NCBI RefSeq assembly: GCF_037646705.1
Contig: NZ_JBBHER010000001.1
Span: forward strand, 1 to 64,000
Reading direction: 5' to 3'
Origin: Pikeienuella litoralis
GTDB taxonomy: Bacteria > Pseudomonadota > Alphaproteobacteria > Rhodobacterales > Rhodobacteraceae
Length of the DNA stretch: 64,000 bases
Part shown: in pieces, positions 1 to 7,988 of the stretch
Layout: every line of letters begins with the position of its first letter
How positions within the stretch are numbered: position 1 is the first letter of the stretch
Made by a program: the position numbers and the translations under genes
The notes under the pieces: model-generated
What the model was told of the DNA's origin: nothing
Databases searched by the model: none
Seen by the model: the letters and a program-made list of their open reading frames with translations, nothing else

Positions 1-543
1 CGTGGTGATACGGACGAGATGTGGTGCATTGTTGACCGGGATATCGATCCGCGCGGGGCATGGGGGCCTCCGTTAAATGTAATGGTTGATCTGGCGGCGG
101 TTCTATATCGGGCGGAGCTTTCGGGTGTAGAGGTTCCCCAAGAACGGTGGCAGATCGTTTGCGACTATGCCGCAGAGAAGTTTCCGAACCCCGGCTTAGG
201 TTTTGCGGACGCACATGCAGCACTTGGATATGCGATGGCAGGAAGATCCGAGGCACTTCAACGGATCATTTTAGGTGCCAAGGGACCGGCAGCCGACCTT
301 GTGCGATATCTGGCAGAGGCGTTCGGTGCCATCGCTGATCAGAACTGGTCGGGCGCGAATGACTTTTTGACAAAAGCGCTCTGGGATCACGCGCGGCTTG
401 GTGGCAGTCGCGCGCAGCGTGATTTGATAGAATATGCGTCAGTCGGTGTCCTGCTGCGGTTGGGGCGTCATGACGAAGCGCGTAGGCAACTTGCCATGCA
501 TCGCCCCAAAGCAATTATCGGAAATGCCGTTAAGGGCATCTGA
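1..543 (+). CDS. TTC38-like tetratricopeptide repeat protein, C-terminal part
   Basis: The frame is open to the first base, so the N-terminus lies outside the window; 180 residues are visible. The segment NMVDLAAVLYRAEL followed by a Trp about a dozen residues later, and a C-terminal ARLGGSRAQRD block, match the tetratricopeptide repeat protein 38 (TTC38) family, whose members are around 450 residues. The family is an alpha-helical TPR scaffold without an established reaction. Codon choice is visibly more AT-rich than in the following genes. The family call is from remembered motif similarity. Confidence 0.75.
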   Translation, partial: RGDTDEMWCIVDRDIDPRGAWGPPLNVMVDLAAVLYRAELSGVEVPQERWQIVCDYAAEKFPNPGLGFADAHAALGYAMAGRSEALQRIILGAKGPAADLVRYLAEAFGAIADQNWSGANDFLTKALWDHARLGGSRAQRDLIEYASVGVLLRLGRHDEARRQLAMHRPKAIIGNAVKGI

Positions 544-692
544 CAATAACTTTTCTAAAGCAGACGTGGGCGCAAGCGCAGCGGATGGCAGCTCCGCCCG
601 CGAGCCTCCTTCGCGGACTATTTTCACAGCTGCTTTTTCTCGTGGATAATAGGGTTTTCTTTTGTGGCTCGCTGGGCGGCGGAGGTCCGAGG

Positions 693-1892
693 TCAGGCCA
701 GCGCCTGGAGCAGCTTCTCCTTTTCGGGCCAGAGCGTGGCGAGGTCGTAGCGCGTGCGGATGACGCGGCGGGCCGCGAGCCCGCGCGCGCGCATCGCCTC
801 TCGGCTGTCCAGCGCCTCCGCGATCCGGGCCTCCAGCGCCGCCTGATCATGGAGCCCGCAAAAAAGCCCGGTGTCTTCGGTCATGAACTCGCGCACCGGC
901 GCGCAATCGGAGACGATCAGCGGGCATCCGGTCGCCATCGCCTCCAGCATCGACCAGGAAACGACGAAATCGGCGGTCAGGTAGACATGGGCGTGGCTCG
1001 CCTGAAGCAGCCTGGCGTATTCCCTGCGGGGCTGAAGCCCGACGAAATGCGTGCGCGCGAGGTCGAGGCGGCCATCGAGTTCGGCCAGCATGCGGGTCTT
1101 CCAGCTTTCGCCTTCGGGAAGCCGCGCGCCATAGGCGACGCGGTCTTCGCCGCCGATAATCGCGTGAAGCCCCGGGCGCGCGGCCTGCAGGTTGGCGAGC
1201 GCGCGCATGAATTGCGGAAAGCCGCGATGCGGCTCCATCCCGCGGGTGATGAAGGTGACGATCTCCGGCATCCCGGCGAGGTCGAGCCCGGCGGCGGCCG
1301 GGACAGGCGCATCGGCGGGGCGGTGAAGAACGCAGTCGATCCCATCGTGAATCACCGTCAGCCGCTCGCGGAGCGCGGCGGGGAACCGGCCGGCCTGATA
1401 CCGCGTCGGGCAGAGCGAGAGCGCGGCTCCCTCCATGTCGAGAAGGAGCGGGGCGTTCCGGGTCCGCTGCGCCAATTGCGCATTCAGATCAGGGGTGTGC
1501 GTCCCGAGCGAGAGCGTGTCGGGCGGGGGGTAACGATACCACCATTCAAGATAGGGGACGAAGCGCGCGTCCGGCCAGATGTCGCGGGCGAACATGCCCG
1601 ACCCCCAGCCGGAATGAGCCATGACGATATCGGGCGCATATCCCTTCTCGCGCGCGGCGAGAAACGCGCGCGCGGCGGCCTGACCATTGATGACGGCTCT
1701 TTCGAAGCTCGCCGCGTAGGGGTGGACGCCGGATGTCGGGGCGCGGTGGCTCTTGTAGCGGAGAAAACGCGGATAGTCGCCGACGCCTTCGCGCGCGGTC
1801 GCGAAGCGGACGTCCCAGCCGCGCCGCGCCAGCCATTCGCCAAAAGCCCCGAACTGCGCGGGGAAATTGTCATGTGCGAAGAGTATCTTCAT
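693..1892 (-). CDS. Glycosyltransferase family 4 protein
   Basis: A 399-residue GT-B fold glycosyltransferase that should transfer a sugar from a nucleotide sugar to an unknown acceptor in the cytoplasm. It opens with MKILFAHDNFP, the usual first beta strand of GT4 enzymes. It carries the C-terminal donor-site region with a Glu-rich loop (SWSMLEAMATG) followed by CPLIVSD. The ATG at 1892 is chosen because GAGAGGA precedes it; an earlier in-frame start would add 17 residues with no ribosome site. It stands alone between a plus-strand gene end and the M48 protease, so the product cannot be inferred. Confidence 0.85.
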   Translation of the reverse strand: MKILFAHDNFPAQFGAFGEWLARRGWDVRFATAREGVGDYPRFLRYKSHRAPTSGVHPYAASFERAVINGQAAARAFLAAREKGYAPDIVMAHSGWGSGMFARDIWPDARFVPYLEWWYRYPPPDTLSLGTHTPDLNAQLAQRTRNAPLLLDMEGAALSLCPTRYQAGRFPAALRERLTVIHDGIDCVLHRPADAPVPAAAGLDLAGMPEIVTFITRGMEPHRGFPQFMRALANLQAARPGLHAIIGGEDRVAYGARLPEGESWKTRMLAELDGRLDLARTHFVGLQPRREYARLLQASHAHVYLTADFVVSWSMLEAMATGCPLIVSDCAPVREFMTEDTGLFCGLHDQAALEARIAEALDSREAMRARGLAARRVIRTRYDLATLWPEKEKLLQALA

Positions 1893-2069
1893 TCGCCAGT
1901 CCTCTCGCTCGGGGGACCATAGCCGCGCCGGCGGCGCCGGCAAGGCCGTCCTGAGGATGGCGTGTGAAACTCACGGGCGCGAAAGCGCGATCCGGGCGCC
2001 GGTCGAGGAGGGGGCGGGTGCGGCGCTCGCTTCCATCCCTGCGAAACATCAGGCCGCGGGGTCAGACAG

Positions 2070-2768
2070 CTAGTCCGTCTTCTCCATGACGCCGGCCCAG
2101 CCGGCGGCGCGCGCTCTGATCGCGGCGATGCGCTCCTCCGTCTCCGGGTGGCTGGCGAGCCAGGCGACGCCGCGCTGACCGGGCGCGTGTTTCGAGAGCT
2201 TTTCGAACATCGAGATCTGCGGCGCCGTCCCGAAGCCCGCTTTCATCATCAGCGCGGAGGCGTATTCATCCGCCTCGAATTCATCCCTGCGCGAGAGCCG
2301 GGACATCATCATCGCGGCGAGAAAGTTCGCGATGTAATAGCCGACGATGGGAATGAAGCGGCTGATGATCAGGCCGAGGGCCATGCGCGCCGCGTTCTGC
2401 CCGGTCCAGTCGATCATCCGGCGCTTGGCGTGGCCGCGCGCGACATGGCCCATTTCATGGGCGATGACGGAGCCGATCTCCCGCGCGGTGAACTCACCCT
2501 GCTTGTAGCGGTTGAAGAGCCCGGAGGTGATGAAAATGCGGCCATCCGGCGCGGCGAGCCCGTTTACGGCGTCCATCTGGTAAACATACGCCTGAAGATG
2601 GTCCACGCCGACCTGCCGCCCAAGGCGGCGGATCGTGGCCTCCAGTTCAGGATCGTCGATCAGCGCCGAATTCCGCTCGAGCTCCGCTTTCATCCGCGAG
2701 AGGCTCGCGCGCCACATCAGCCAGCCCCAGAGGGCCGCGAGGATTACGGGAAGGAGGATTCGCACCAT
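2070..2768 (-). CDS. M48 family zinc metalloprotease, membrane anchored
   Basis: A 232-residue peptidase of the Ste24/HtpX superfamily. Residues 3-20 form an N-terminal membrane segment. The zinc motif HEMGH is at residues 104-108, and the third ligand probably lies in EFEAD at 163-167. A second hydrophobic stretch lies at about 130-158. The size fits the minimal M48 peptidases without a TPR tail, which act in envelope protein quality control in other proteobacteria; its substrate here is unknown. It ends about 180 bp from the glycosyltransferase start and is followed upstream by the methyltransferase gene on the same strand, with a gap of 54 bp. Confidence 0.88.
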   Translation of the reverse strand: MVRILLPVILAALWGWLMWRASLSRMKAELERNSALIDDPELEATIRRLGRQVGVDHLQAYVYQMDAVNGLAAPDGRIFITSGLFNRYKQGEFTAREIGSVIAHEMGHVARGHAKRRMIDWTGQNAARMALGLIISRFIPIVGYYIANFLAAMMMSRLSRRDEFEADEYASALMMKAGFGTAPQISMFEKLSKHAPGQRGVAWLASHPETEERIAAIRARAAGWAGVMEKTD

Positions 2769-2822
2769 GCGGTGAATATGAGAGCGGACGGCGCCATTGT
2801 CACGCTCGGCGACGCCGCCGCG

Positions 2823-3593
2823 TCAACCGGGCGGAAAGGCGAGAAGGTCGCGGTGGCCGATCCTGACCGTGTTCGCCGCTTCACGCGCCGCGCGCCAGTC
2901 CCGAAGCGCCGCCGGCGCGAGCGCGGCGCGAACCTCTCCGGCGGCCGCGCCGCCTGCGGCCAGCGCCTCGATCAGGGCCTGATCCTCCGGCCGGGCCAAC
3001 CGCCAGTCGCTCTCGCCTTCATGAACGGCGTAGCCGAAGCCGCGAAGCGCGGCGGCGAGCGCGCCGTGCGCCGCCGGGCCGAGCGCCGGGCCGAAGCCCT
3101 TGTCGGCCCGCATGTCGCGGTGGAACGCGCCGAGCGCCCGGGCCTCGTGCGGCGGCTCGGGGCGCCAGTCCTCTTGTCCGTCATAGGTCAGCGCCGCGTA
3201 GAGGGGCGCGCGCGCGGCGGCGAGACGCGCGGCCAAGCGCCGTATCCAGTCCAGGGAGACCAGATCGAAGAAGGCCGAGGCGGTGATCAGGTCGGGCGCC
3301 GGTTCGAAAACGCCGCCGGGCGCGGCGGCGAGGTCGATGAGCACGATCTCCAGATCCGGACGGGGAGAAATGGCGGCGAGAAGCGCGGCGTCATGGTCGA
3401 GGATGCGCCAGCGCGCGGCGGGAAGACGGGGCGCGAGCGCGCGGCGCGTCGCCCCGGTCCCGCCGCCGAGATCAGTGATCAGGAGCGGCCGGCCGTCGGC
3501 CCATGTGGTCAGCCGGTCGAGAAGCCCGGGGTTGCGCGCCCTGTCGTCGGCCCCTGCGCGGAGCGCGAGCCAATCGGCGGAGAACCCGCTCAC
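2823..3593 (-). CDS. Class I SAM-dependent methyltransferase
   Basis: A 256-residue Rossmann-fold methyltransferase with the SAM-binding motif DLGGGTGATRRAL near residue 40 and an acidic strand-2 end (ILDHD). The start is a GTG at 3593 that shares bases with the stop of the upstream glycosyltransferase (GTGA overlap), which argues for translational coupling. The acceptor is not predictable from sequence. As last gene of the unit 6039-2823 it may methylate the product made by the dehydrogenase, pterin-synthase-like protein and glycosyltransferase; that link is inference from gene order only. Confidence 0.8.
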   Translation of the reverse strand: MSGFSADWLALRAGADDRARNPGLLDRLTTWADGRPLLITDLGGGTGATRRALAPRLPAARWRILDHDAALLAAISPRPDLEIVLIDLAAAPGGVFEPAPDLITASAFFDLVSLDWIRRLAARLAAARAPLYAALTYDGQEDWRPEPPHEARALGAFHRDMRADKGFGPALGPAAHGALAAALRGFGYAVHEGESDWRLARPEDQALIEALAAGGAAAGEVRAALAPAALRDWRAAREAANTVRIGHRDLLAFPPG

Positions 3594-4648
3594 GCCGCGG
3601 CCCTGAGCGCCGCCTGAAACGCGGCCCATGTCGCGGGCCAGCCGGGGAGCGTCAGCGCGTGGGCGCGCGCGGCCGCGCCGATCCTGACGCGCTCTTCCCG
3701 ATCATCGAGCAGCGCCGCGAGCGCCGCCGCGAGCGCCGGGGCGTCCTCCGCGGGAACCAGGCGGCGCGCGGCGTCCGGCGCGTCGGCGCCCGCCGCGCCC
3801 GTATCCGCCGCGATGACCGGAAGGCCCCGCATCATCGCCTCGGCGAAGGCCATTCCATAGCCTTCATAGCGGGAGGGAAGCGCGAAGATCGCGGCGCGAT
3901 CATAAAACGCGTCGAGCGCCGCCCCGCTCGCCGCGCCTATGAGGCTGATGCGCGGCGCAAGCCCGGCGGCGCCGATGGCCGCGCGGATCGCCGCGGCGGT
4001 CTCCGGCGCCCGATCCTCCGGCCCGACGAAGGCCGCGCGCCAGCCCAGATCCGGGCGCTCCGCCGCGAGGCGTTCAAACGCGCCGACGAGCGTCAGATGA
4101 TCCTTTCGCGGCAGGAGCGCGGCGACGGTGAGGATGAGCGGCGGGCTCTCCCCCTTCCCCCGCTGCTCGGCGGCGGGCGGCGCCGGATCGAGCCCCGGCG
4201 GCGCGACGGTGACCCGGCTCTCCGCGACGCCGAACTCGGCGACGAGGCCGCGTTTCGTCTCCGCGCTGGTCACGATCACATGCGCGGCGAGGGCGAGGGC
4301 GGCGCGTTCGCATTCCAGCAGCCGGCGCGCGGTCTCCGGCGGCAGGCCGGTCTCCTTCCCCAGCGGATGATGGCAGAGCGCGATCGGCCTGCGCGGCAGG
4401 TTCTCGATCAGGGCGGCGGGGAGCGCGCCATAGGCGAGCCCGTCGACGATCACCGGCTCCGGCGCCGCGGCGATGGCGCGCCGCGCCTCCGCCAGCGCCG
4501 CCGCGTCCGGAAAGGGGAATCCGCCGGGCAGCGCGAGCGCGGCGAGCGCCCCCCGGGACGCGGCGATCACGCGGCGGTCATAGATATAGCCGCCGGTGGG
4601 CGCCGCCGGATCGCCGGGGATGGCGAGCCGGGCGACGGCGGCCCTCAA
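3590..4648 (-). CDS. Glycosyltransferase family 4 protein, coupled to a pterin-synthase-like gene
   Basis: A 352-residue GT4 enzyme. It has the connecting motif ILTVAALLPRKDH and a typical donor-binding EX7E motif in SRYEGYGMAFAEAM. The frame is open much further upstream, but that extension reads antisense-like Arg-rich residues across the next gene. The start is placed at a TTG (4648) overlapping the stop of the upstream gene as TTGA. A truncated N-terminal domain is possible, because GT4 enzymes usually begin with a longer first Rossmann strand. In cyanobacteria GT4 enzymes glycosylate tetrahydropterins, which makes its coupling to a pterin-synthase-fold gene notable. Confidence 0.8.
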   Translation of the reverse strand: MRAAVARLAIPGDPAAPTGGYIYDRRVIAASRGALAALALPGGFPFPDAAALAEARRAIAAAPEPVIVDGLAYGALPAALIENLPRRPIALCHHPLGKETGLPPETARRLLECERAALALAAHVIVTSAETKRGLVAEFGVAESRVTVAPPGLDPAPPAAEQRGKGESPPLILTVAALLPRKDHLTLVGAFERLAAERPDLGWRAAFVGPEDRAPETAAAIRAAIGAAGLAPRISLIGAASGAALDAFYDRAAIFALPSRYEGYGMAFAEAMMRGLPVIAADTGAAGADAPDAARRLVPAEDAPALAAALAALLDDREERVRIGAAARAHALTLPGWPATWAAFQAALRAAA

Positions 4649-5037
4649 AGCGCGCCTTCGTACCAGGCGAGCGCGGCGTGGCTTTCGTTCAGCGTGATCC
4701 GGAGGCGCTCCACCGCATCGCCGCCCGGGCCGAGCGCGCCGGCCTTCGCCGCGGCCGCGATCTCGTCGAAGATCCATTTCGCGAGCCATTCGGTGGTGGT
4801 CAGCTCGCCCTTCAACGTCTCGTCGAGGTCGGAATAGTTGATCTTGGCGAGGGCCGCCTTCAGCGCCTCGGTCGCGCGGCCGATATCGACGACGATACGC
4901 TCGGGGCCGAGGGTCTCGCGATAGAACGTGGCGTCGATGACATAGGTCGCGCCGTGCTTGTTTTGCGCCGGGCCGAAGACCTCCCCCGGCAATGAATGGG
5001 CGATCATGATGTGATCGCGAACCTGAACGGCGTACAT
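4645..5037 (-). CDS. 6-pyruvoyl-tetrahydropterin synthase / QueD-fold protein with degenerate active site
   Basis: A 130-residue T-fold protein of the PTPS/QueD family by length and by aligned landmarks. IAHSLPG corresponds to the first zinc His region, NKHGATY to the HGH region, VVDIG to the conserved Asp strand, LDETL to LDH, and ITLNESHAALAWYE to the pterin-anchoring Glu strand. The second His of HGH is Ala, the catalytic Cys four residues before it is Ala, and the catalytic His after LD is Glu. The substrate-anchoring Glu is retained. Canonical PTPS or QueD catalysis therefore looks unlikely, but binding of a pterin or purine-like ring is plausible. It lies 6 bp downstream of the dehydrogenase gene. 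Confidence 0.82.
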   Translation of the reverse strand: MYAVQVRDHIMIAHSLPGEVFGPAQNKHGATYVIDATFYRETLGPERIVVDIGRATEALKAALAKINYSDLDETLKGELTTTEWLAKWIFDEIAAAAKAGALGPGGDAVERLRITLNESHAALAWYEGAL

Positions 5038-5043
5038 GCGGCC

Positions 5044-6039
5044 TCACTCGTAGCGGATCACGGTCGCCACCCCTCCGGCGTCAGAGGCGAGGAGGGCCGG
5101 CGCCCGCGCGGCAAGCTCGCCGAAGGGCGCTTCGGTGTCAATCAGCGCGTCGAGCGCCGGATCGTCGAGAAGCTGAAGCGCCTTTTCGAGCCGGCGCCGC
5201 GCGGGCCAGCGCGGGCGGCGCGACGGGCTGACCCGCCCGACCTGGCTGGAGATGATCTGCAGGCGTTGCGAGTGAAACGCGCCGCCAAGCGGGACCGCGA
5301 CGTCGCCCTCCCCATACCAGGAAAGCTCCACCAGCCGGCCCTCGGGCCCGAGGCAGCCGAGGGCCGCCGCCAGGCCTTCGGCGCTGGCGCTGGCGTGGAC
5401 GGCGATATCGAAGGCGCGGCCGGGGATCTGGTCTGACGTAAAATTCACGTTAAGTTGCGCCGCAAGATCGCGCCGCCCCGTTAAACGGTCCATGAGGATC
5501 ACATCCGCGCCCGGGATCCGCCGGGCGAGACGCGCGACAAGGCAGCCGATGAGCCCCGCGCCGATCACGGCGATGCGGTCCCCGGGGCCGGCGCCCGCGT
5601 CCCAGAGCGCGTTGAGCGCCGTCTCCATATTGGCGGCGAGCGTGGCGCGGCGCGGGGGAAGCGCGGCGGGAAGCGGAATGAGTTCGGCGGCGGGAAGGCG
5701 AAAGTGAGTTTGATGCGGATAGAGCGCGAAAACATCCCGGCCGATCAGAGCCGCCGGCCCGGCGACGACCTCGCCGACCATGGCGTAGCCGTATTTGACC
5801 GGAAACGGGAACTCCCCCTCCTGATGCGGCGCGCGCATGCGCGCCCATTCCGTGGCGGGAACGCGGCCCTGATGCACCAGGCGTTCCGTCCCCCGCGAGA
5901 TCAGCGACCAGCGCGCGCGGATCAACGCGTCGCCTTCGCCAACCGCGCCGGCCCGGAGCGCCGCGCGGCCGGGCGCGACATGCCAGAGCGCAAGCGGGCG
6001 CCCGAAAAGATTCGCGCTGTCGTCGGTCGGTTCGGTCAT
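5044..6039 (-). CDS. MDR-superfamily dehydrogenase, zinc-less, BchC-like
   Basis: A 331-residue medium-chain dehydrogenase/reductase. A GroES-like half (about 1-130) contains SRGTE where zinc alcohol dehydrogenases have the catalytic Cys. The Rossmann half starts with the GAGLIG motif. The only two Cys residues lie in the nucleotide domain, so neither the catalytic nor the structural zinc site can form, as in BchC-type and quinone-oxidoreductase-type relatives. It is the first gene of the four-gene unit. Databases often call such proteins zinc-binding alcohol dehydrogenase, which the sequence does not support. The substrate is unknown; a sepiapterin-reductase-like role is speculation. Confidence 0.82.
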   Translation of the reverse strand: MTEPTDDSANLFGRPLALWHVAPGRAALRAGAVGEGDALIRARWSLISRGTERLVHQGRVPATEWARMRAPHQEGEFPFPVKYGYAMVGEVVAGPAALIGRDVFALYPHQTHFRLPAAELIPLPAALPPRRATLAANMETALNALWDAGAGPGDRIAVIGAGLIGCLVARLARRIPGADVILMDRLTGRRDLAAQLNVNFTSDQIPGRAFDIAVHASASAEGLAAALGCLGPEGRLVELSWYGEGDVAVPLGGAFHSQRLQIISSQVGRVSPSRRPRWPARRRLEKALQLLDDPALDALIDTEAPFGELAARAPALLASDAGGVATVIRYE

Positions 6040-6089
6040 TGCGGGACCATAGTGCGGCGCGGGACGGCGCGCATCGGAAAGACGAAGCG

Positions 6090-7922
6090 ATGAATGAAAT
6101 TTTTCGGCATCCGCCCGTGTCGGAGCTCCGCGCTCCCGCCGCCCCCGAGAAGGGGCGAACCCCGGCGGGTCTCCAGGCCACGCGCGCGTTGACGGCGCGG
6201 CGGGTCTTCGTCGCGCTCCTGAATATCGGCTCTCTCTTCGCTCTCGCGCTGGCGCTGGCCCGGATCTTCGCCGCCGGCGGCTGGTCGCCGGCCGATATCG
6301 TCATCTTCATCTGCTTTCTTTTCGGCGCGCCGTGGATCGTGATGGGCTTCTGGAACGCGGCGATCGGGCTTTGGCTGCTGCACGGCGCGCGGAACGGGGT
6401 TCTGGCGGCGGCGCCGCATCTCGCGGAGATCGATCCGGCGGCGCCGATCCGCTCGCGAACGGCGATTCTGATGACGCTCCGGAACGAGGACGCGGAGCGC
6501 GCGCTCTCCCGGCTCGCGGCGACGAAGCGCAGCCTCGACGCGGCGGGCGGCGGCGACCGGTTCAGCGTGTTCGTTCTCTCCGACAGCGACGATCCGGCGG
6601 TGATCGAGGCCGAGGCGGCGGCCTTCACGCGTCACCGGGCCGCGCTCGGCCCCGGCGCGCGCTACCGGCGCCGGGAGCGGAACACCGGCTTCAAGGCCGG
6701 AAACATCCGGGACTTTCTCGTCACCGAGGGCGCCGGATACGATTTCTTCCTCCCGCTCGACAGCGACAGCGCGATGTCCGGCGACGCGATCCTCTCGCTC
6801 ACGCGGATGATCGAGGCGCATCCGCGCATCGGCATTCTTCAGTCGCTCGTCGTGGGCGCGCCGGCGACCAGCGCGTTCGCGCGGATCTTCCAGTTCGGCA
6901 TGCGGGCGGGCATGCGCAGCTTCACGTTGGGCGCGGCGTGGTGGCATGGCGATTGCGGCCCCTATTGGGGGCATAACGCGATGGTCCGGATCGCGCCCTT
7001 TCAGGCGGATTGCGGATTGCCGGTCTTGCCCGGCGAGGGCCCGCTCTCCGGCCATATCCTCAGCCACGATCAGGTCGAGGCGGCGTTGATGCGCCGCGCA
7101 GGCTACGAGGCGCGGGTGCTGCCGGTGGAAAGCGCAAGCTTCGAAGACAACCCGCCGACGCTGCTCGAGTTCATCCGGCGCGATCTTCGCTGGTGCCACG
7201 GCAATATGCAGTATTGGCGCCTGCTCGGGCTTCGCGGGCTGAAGCCGATGAGCCGGTTTCAGCTCTTCGCGGCGATCATGATGTATTTCGCCGCCCCGGC
7301 GTGGATGCTGATGACGGTGGCGGCGGTCTTCAAGATCTATGAGCAGGATTACGGCGACGTCGATTTCGCTTTCGCGATCTCGATGTTCTTCGTGATCTTC
7401 GCGGTGTCGCTCTTCCCGAAGGTCGCCGGCTGGCTGGATATCGCGCTCAGGCCCGGCGGCGCGGCGGCCTATGGCGGGCGATTGCGGTTTTTCGCGGGCG
7501 CGGTGGTGGAGACCCTGTTCTCGATCCTGCTCGCGCCGGCTGTCGCCTTCCGGGTGACGCTCTTCATGGCCGGGCTCGTCTTCGGCGGGCGGGTCGGCTG
7601 GGCCGGTCAGCAGCGGGACGCGCATCGATTGAGTTGGGGAACGGCGGCGCGGGCGCTCTGGCCGCAGACGGTCTTCGGCTTCGCGCTGGCGACAATGGTG
7701 GCGTTGAACGCGCCGTCGGCGCTGCCCTGGGCGGCGCCGGTGCTGGCGGGGCTCTGCCTTTCGATCCCGTTCGCGACGCTGACCTCGCACCCGCGCCTCG
7801 GCCGGTGGGCGGCGCGCGCCCGGCTCTGCGCGACGCCGGAGGAGTTCGCGCCCACGCCGGGGCTGGCGCAGGCGCGGGCGGCGCGGGCGGGCCCCGCGCT
7901 TCCAGCGGTCAATCCGCGCTGA
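6090..7922 (+). CDS. opgH: Glucan biosynthesis glucosyltransferase OpgH/MdoH
   Basis: A 610-residue processive GT2 membrane enzyme that polymerises osmoregulated periplasmic glucans from UDP-glucose. Membrane segments near residues 40-100 precede the catalytic domain. That domain has acidic motifs (SDSDD, LPLDSDSAMSG), the acceptor motif EDNPP and the RRDLRW motif corresponding to QxxRW. Further membrane helices follow to the C-terminus. The ATG at 6090 follows GGAAAG; an earlier start would overlap the divergent dehydrogenase start. The usual partner gene opgG is absent next to it. It is shorter than the E. coli enzyme (about 850 residues), as is common in alphaproteobacteria. Confidence 0.9.
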   Translation: MNEIFRHPPVSELRAPAAPEKGRTPAGLQATRALTARRVFVALLNIGSLFALALALARIFAAGGWSPADIVIFICFLFGAPWIVMGFWNAAIGLWLLHGARNGVLAAAPHLAEIDPAAPIRSRTAILMTLRNEDAERALSRLAATKRSLDAAGGGDRFSVFVLSDSDDPAVIEAEAAAFTRHRAALGPGARYRRRERNTGFKAGNIRDFLVTEGAGYDFFLPLDSDSAMSGDAILSLTRMIEAHPRIGILQSLVVGAPATSAFARIFQFGMRAGMRSFTLGAAWWHGDCGPYWGHNAMVRIAPFQADCGLPVLPGEGPLSGHILSHDQVEAALMRRAGYEARVLPVESASFEDNPPTLLEFIRRDLRWCHGNMQYWRLLGLRGLKPMSRFQLFAAIMMYFAAPAWMLMTVAAVFKIYEQDYGDVDFAFAISMFFVIFAVSLFPKVAGWLDIALRPGGAAAYGGRLRFFAGAVVETLFSILLAPAVAFRVTLFMAGLVFGGRVGWAGQQRDAHRLSWGTAARALWPQTVFGFALATMVALNAPSALPWAAPVLAGLCLSIPFATLTSHPRLGRWAARARLCATPEEFAPTPGLAQARAARAGPALPAVNPR

Positions 7923-7942
7923 ACGCCGGGGCTCTCTCAGGG

Positions 7943-7985
7943 GAGCGTGCGCGCTCGGCCCGTCCGTCTATCCGCGCGCGCTCCG
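7943..7985. terminator. Hairpin between convergent opgH and chrA
   Basis: Arms 7943-7954 (GGAGCGTGCGCG) and 7974-7985 (CGCGCGCGCTCC) pair over 12 bp with one G-T wobble and a 19-nt loop. It sits exactly in the 66-bp gap between two convergent genes. There is no clear T-tract, so it may be a transcription barrier or RNA-end stabiliser rather than a classical terminator. Confidence 0.4.
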
Positions 7986-7988
7986 CGG

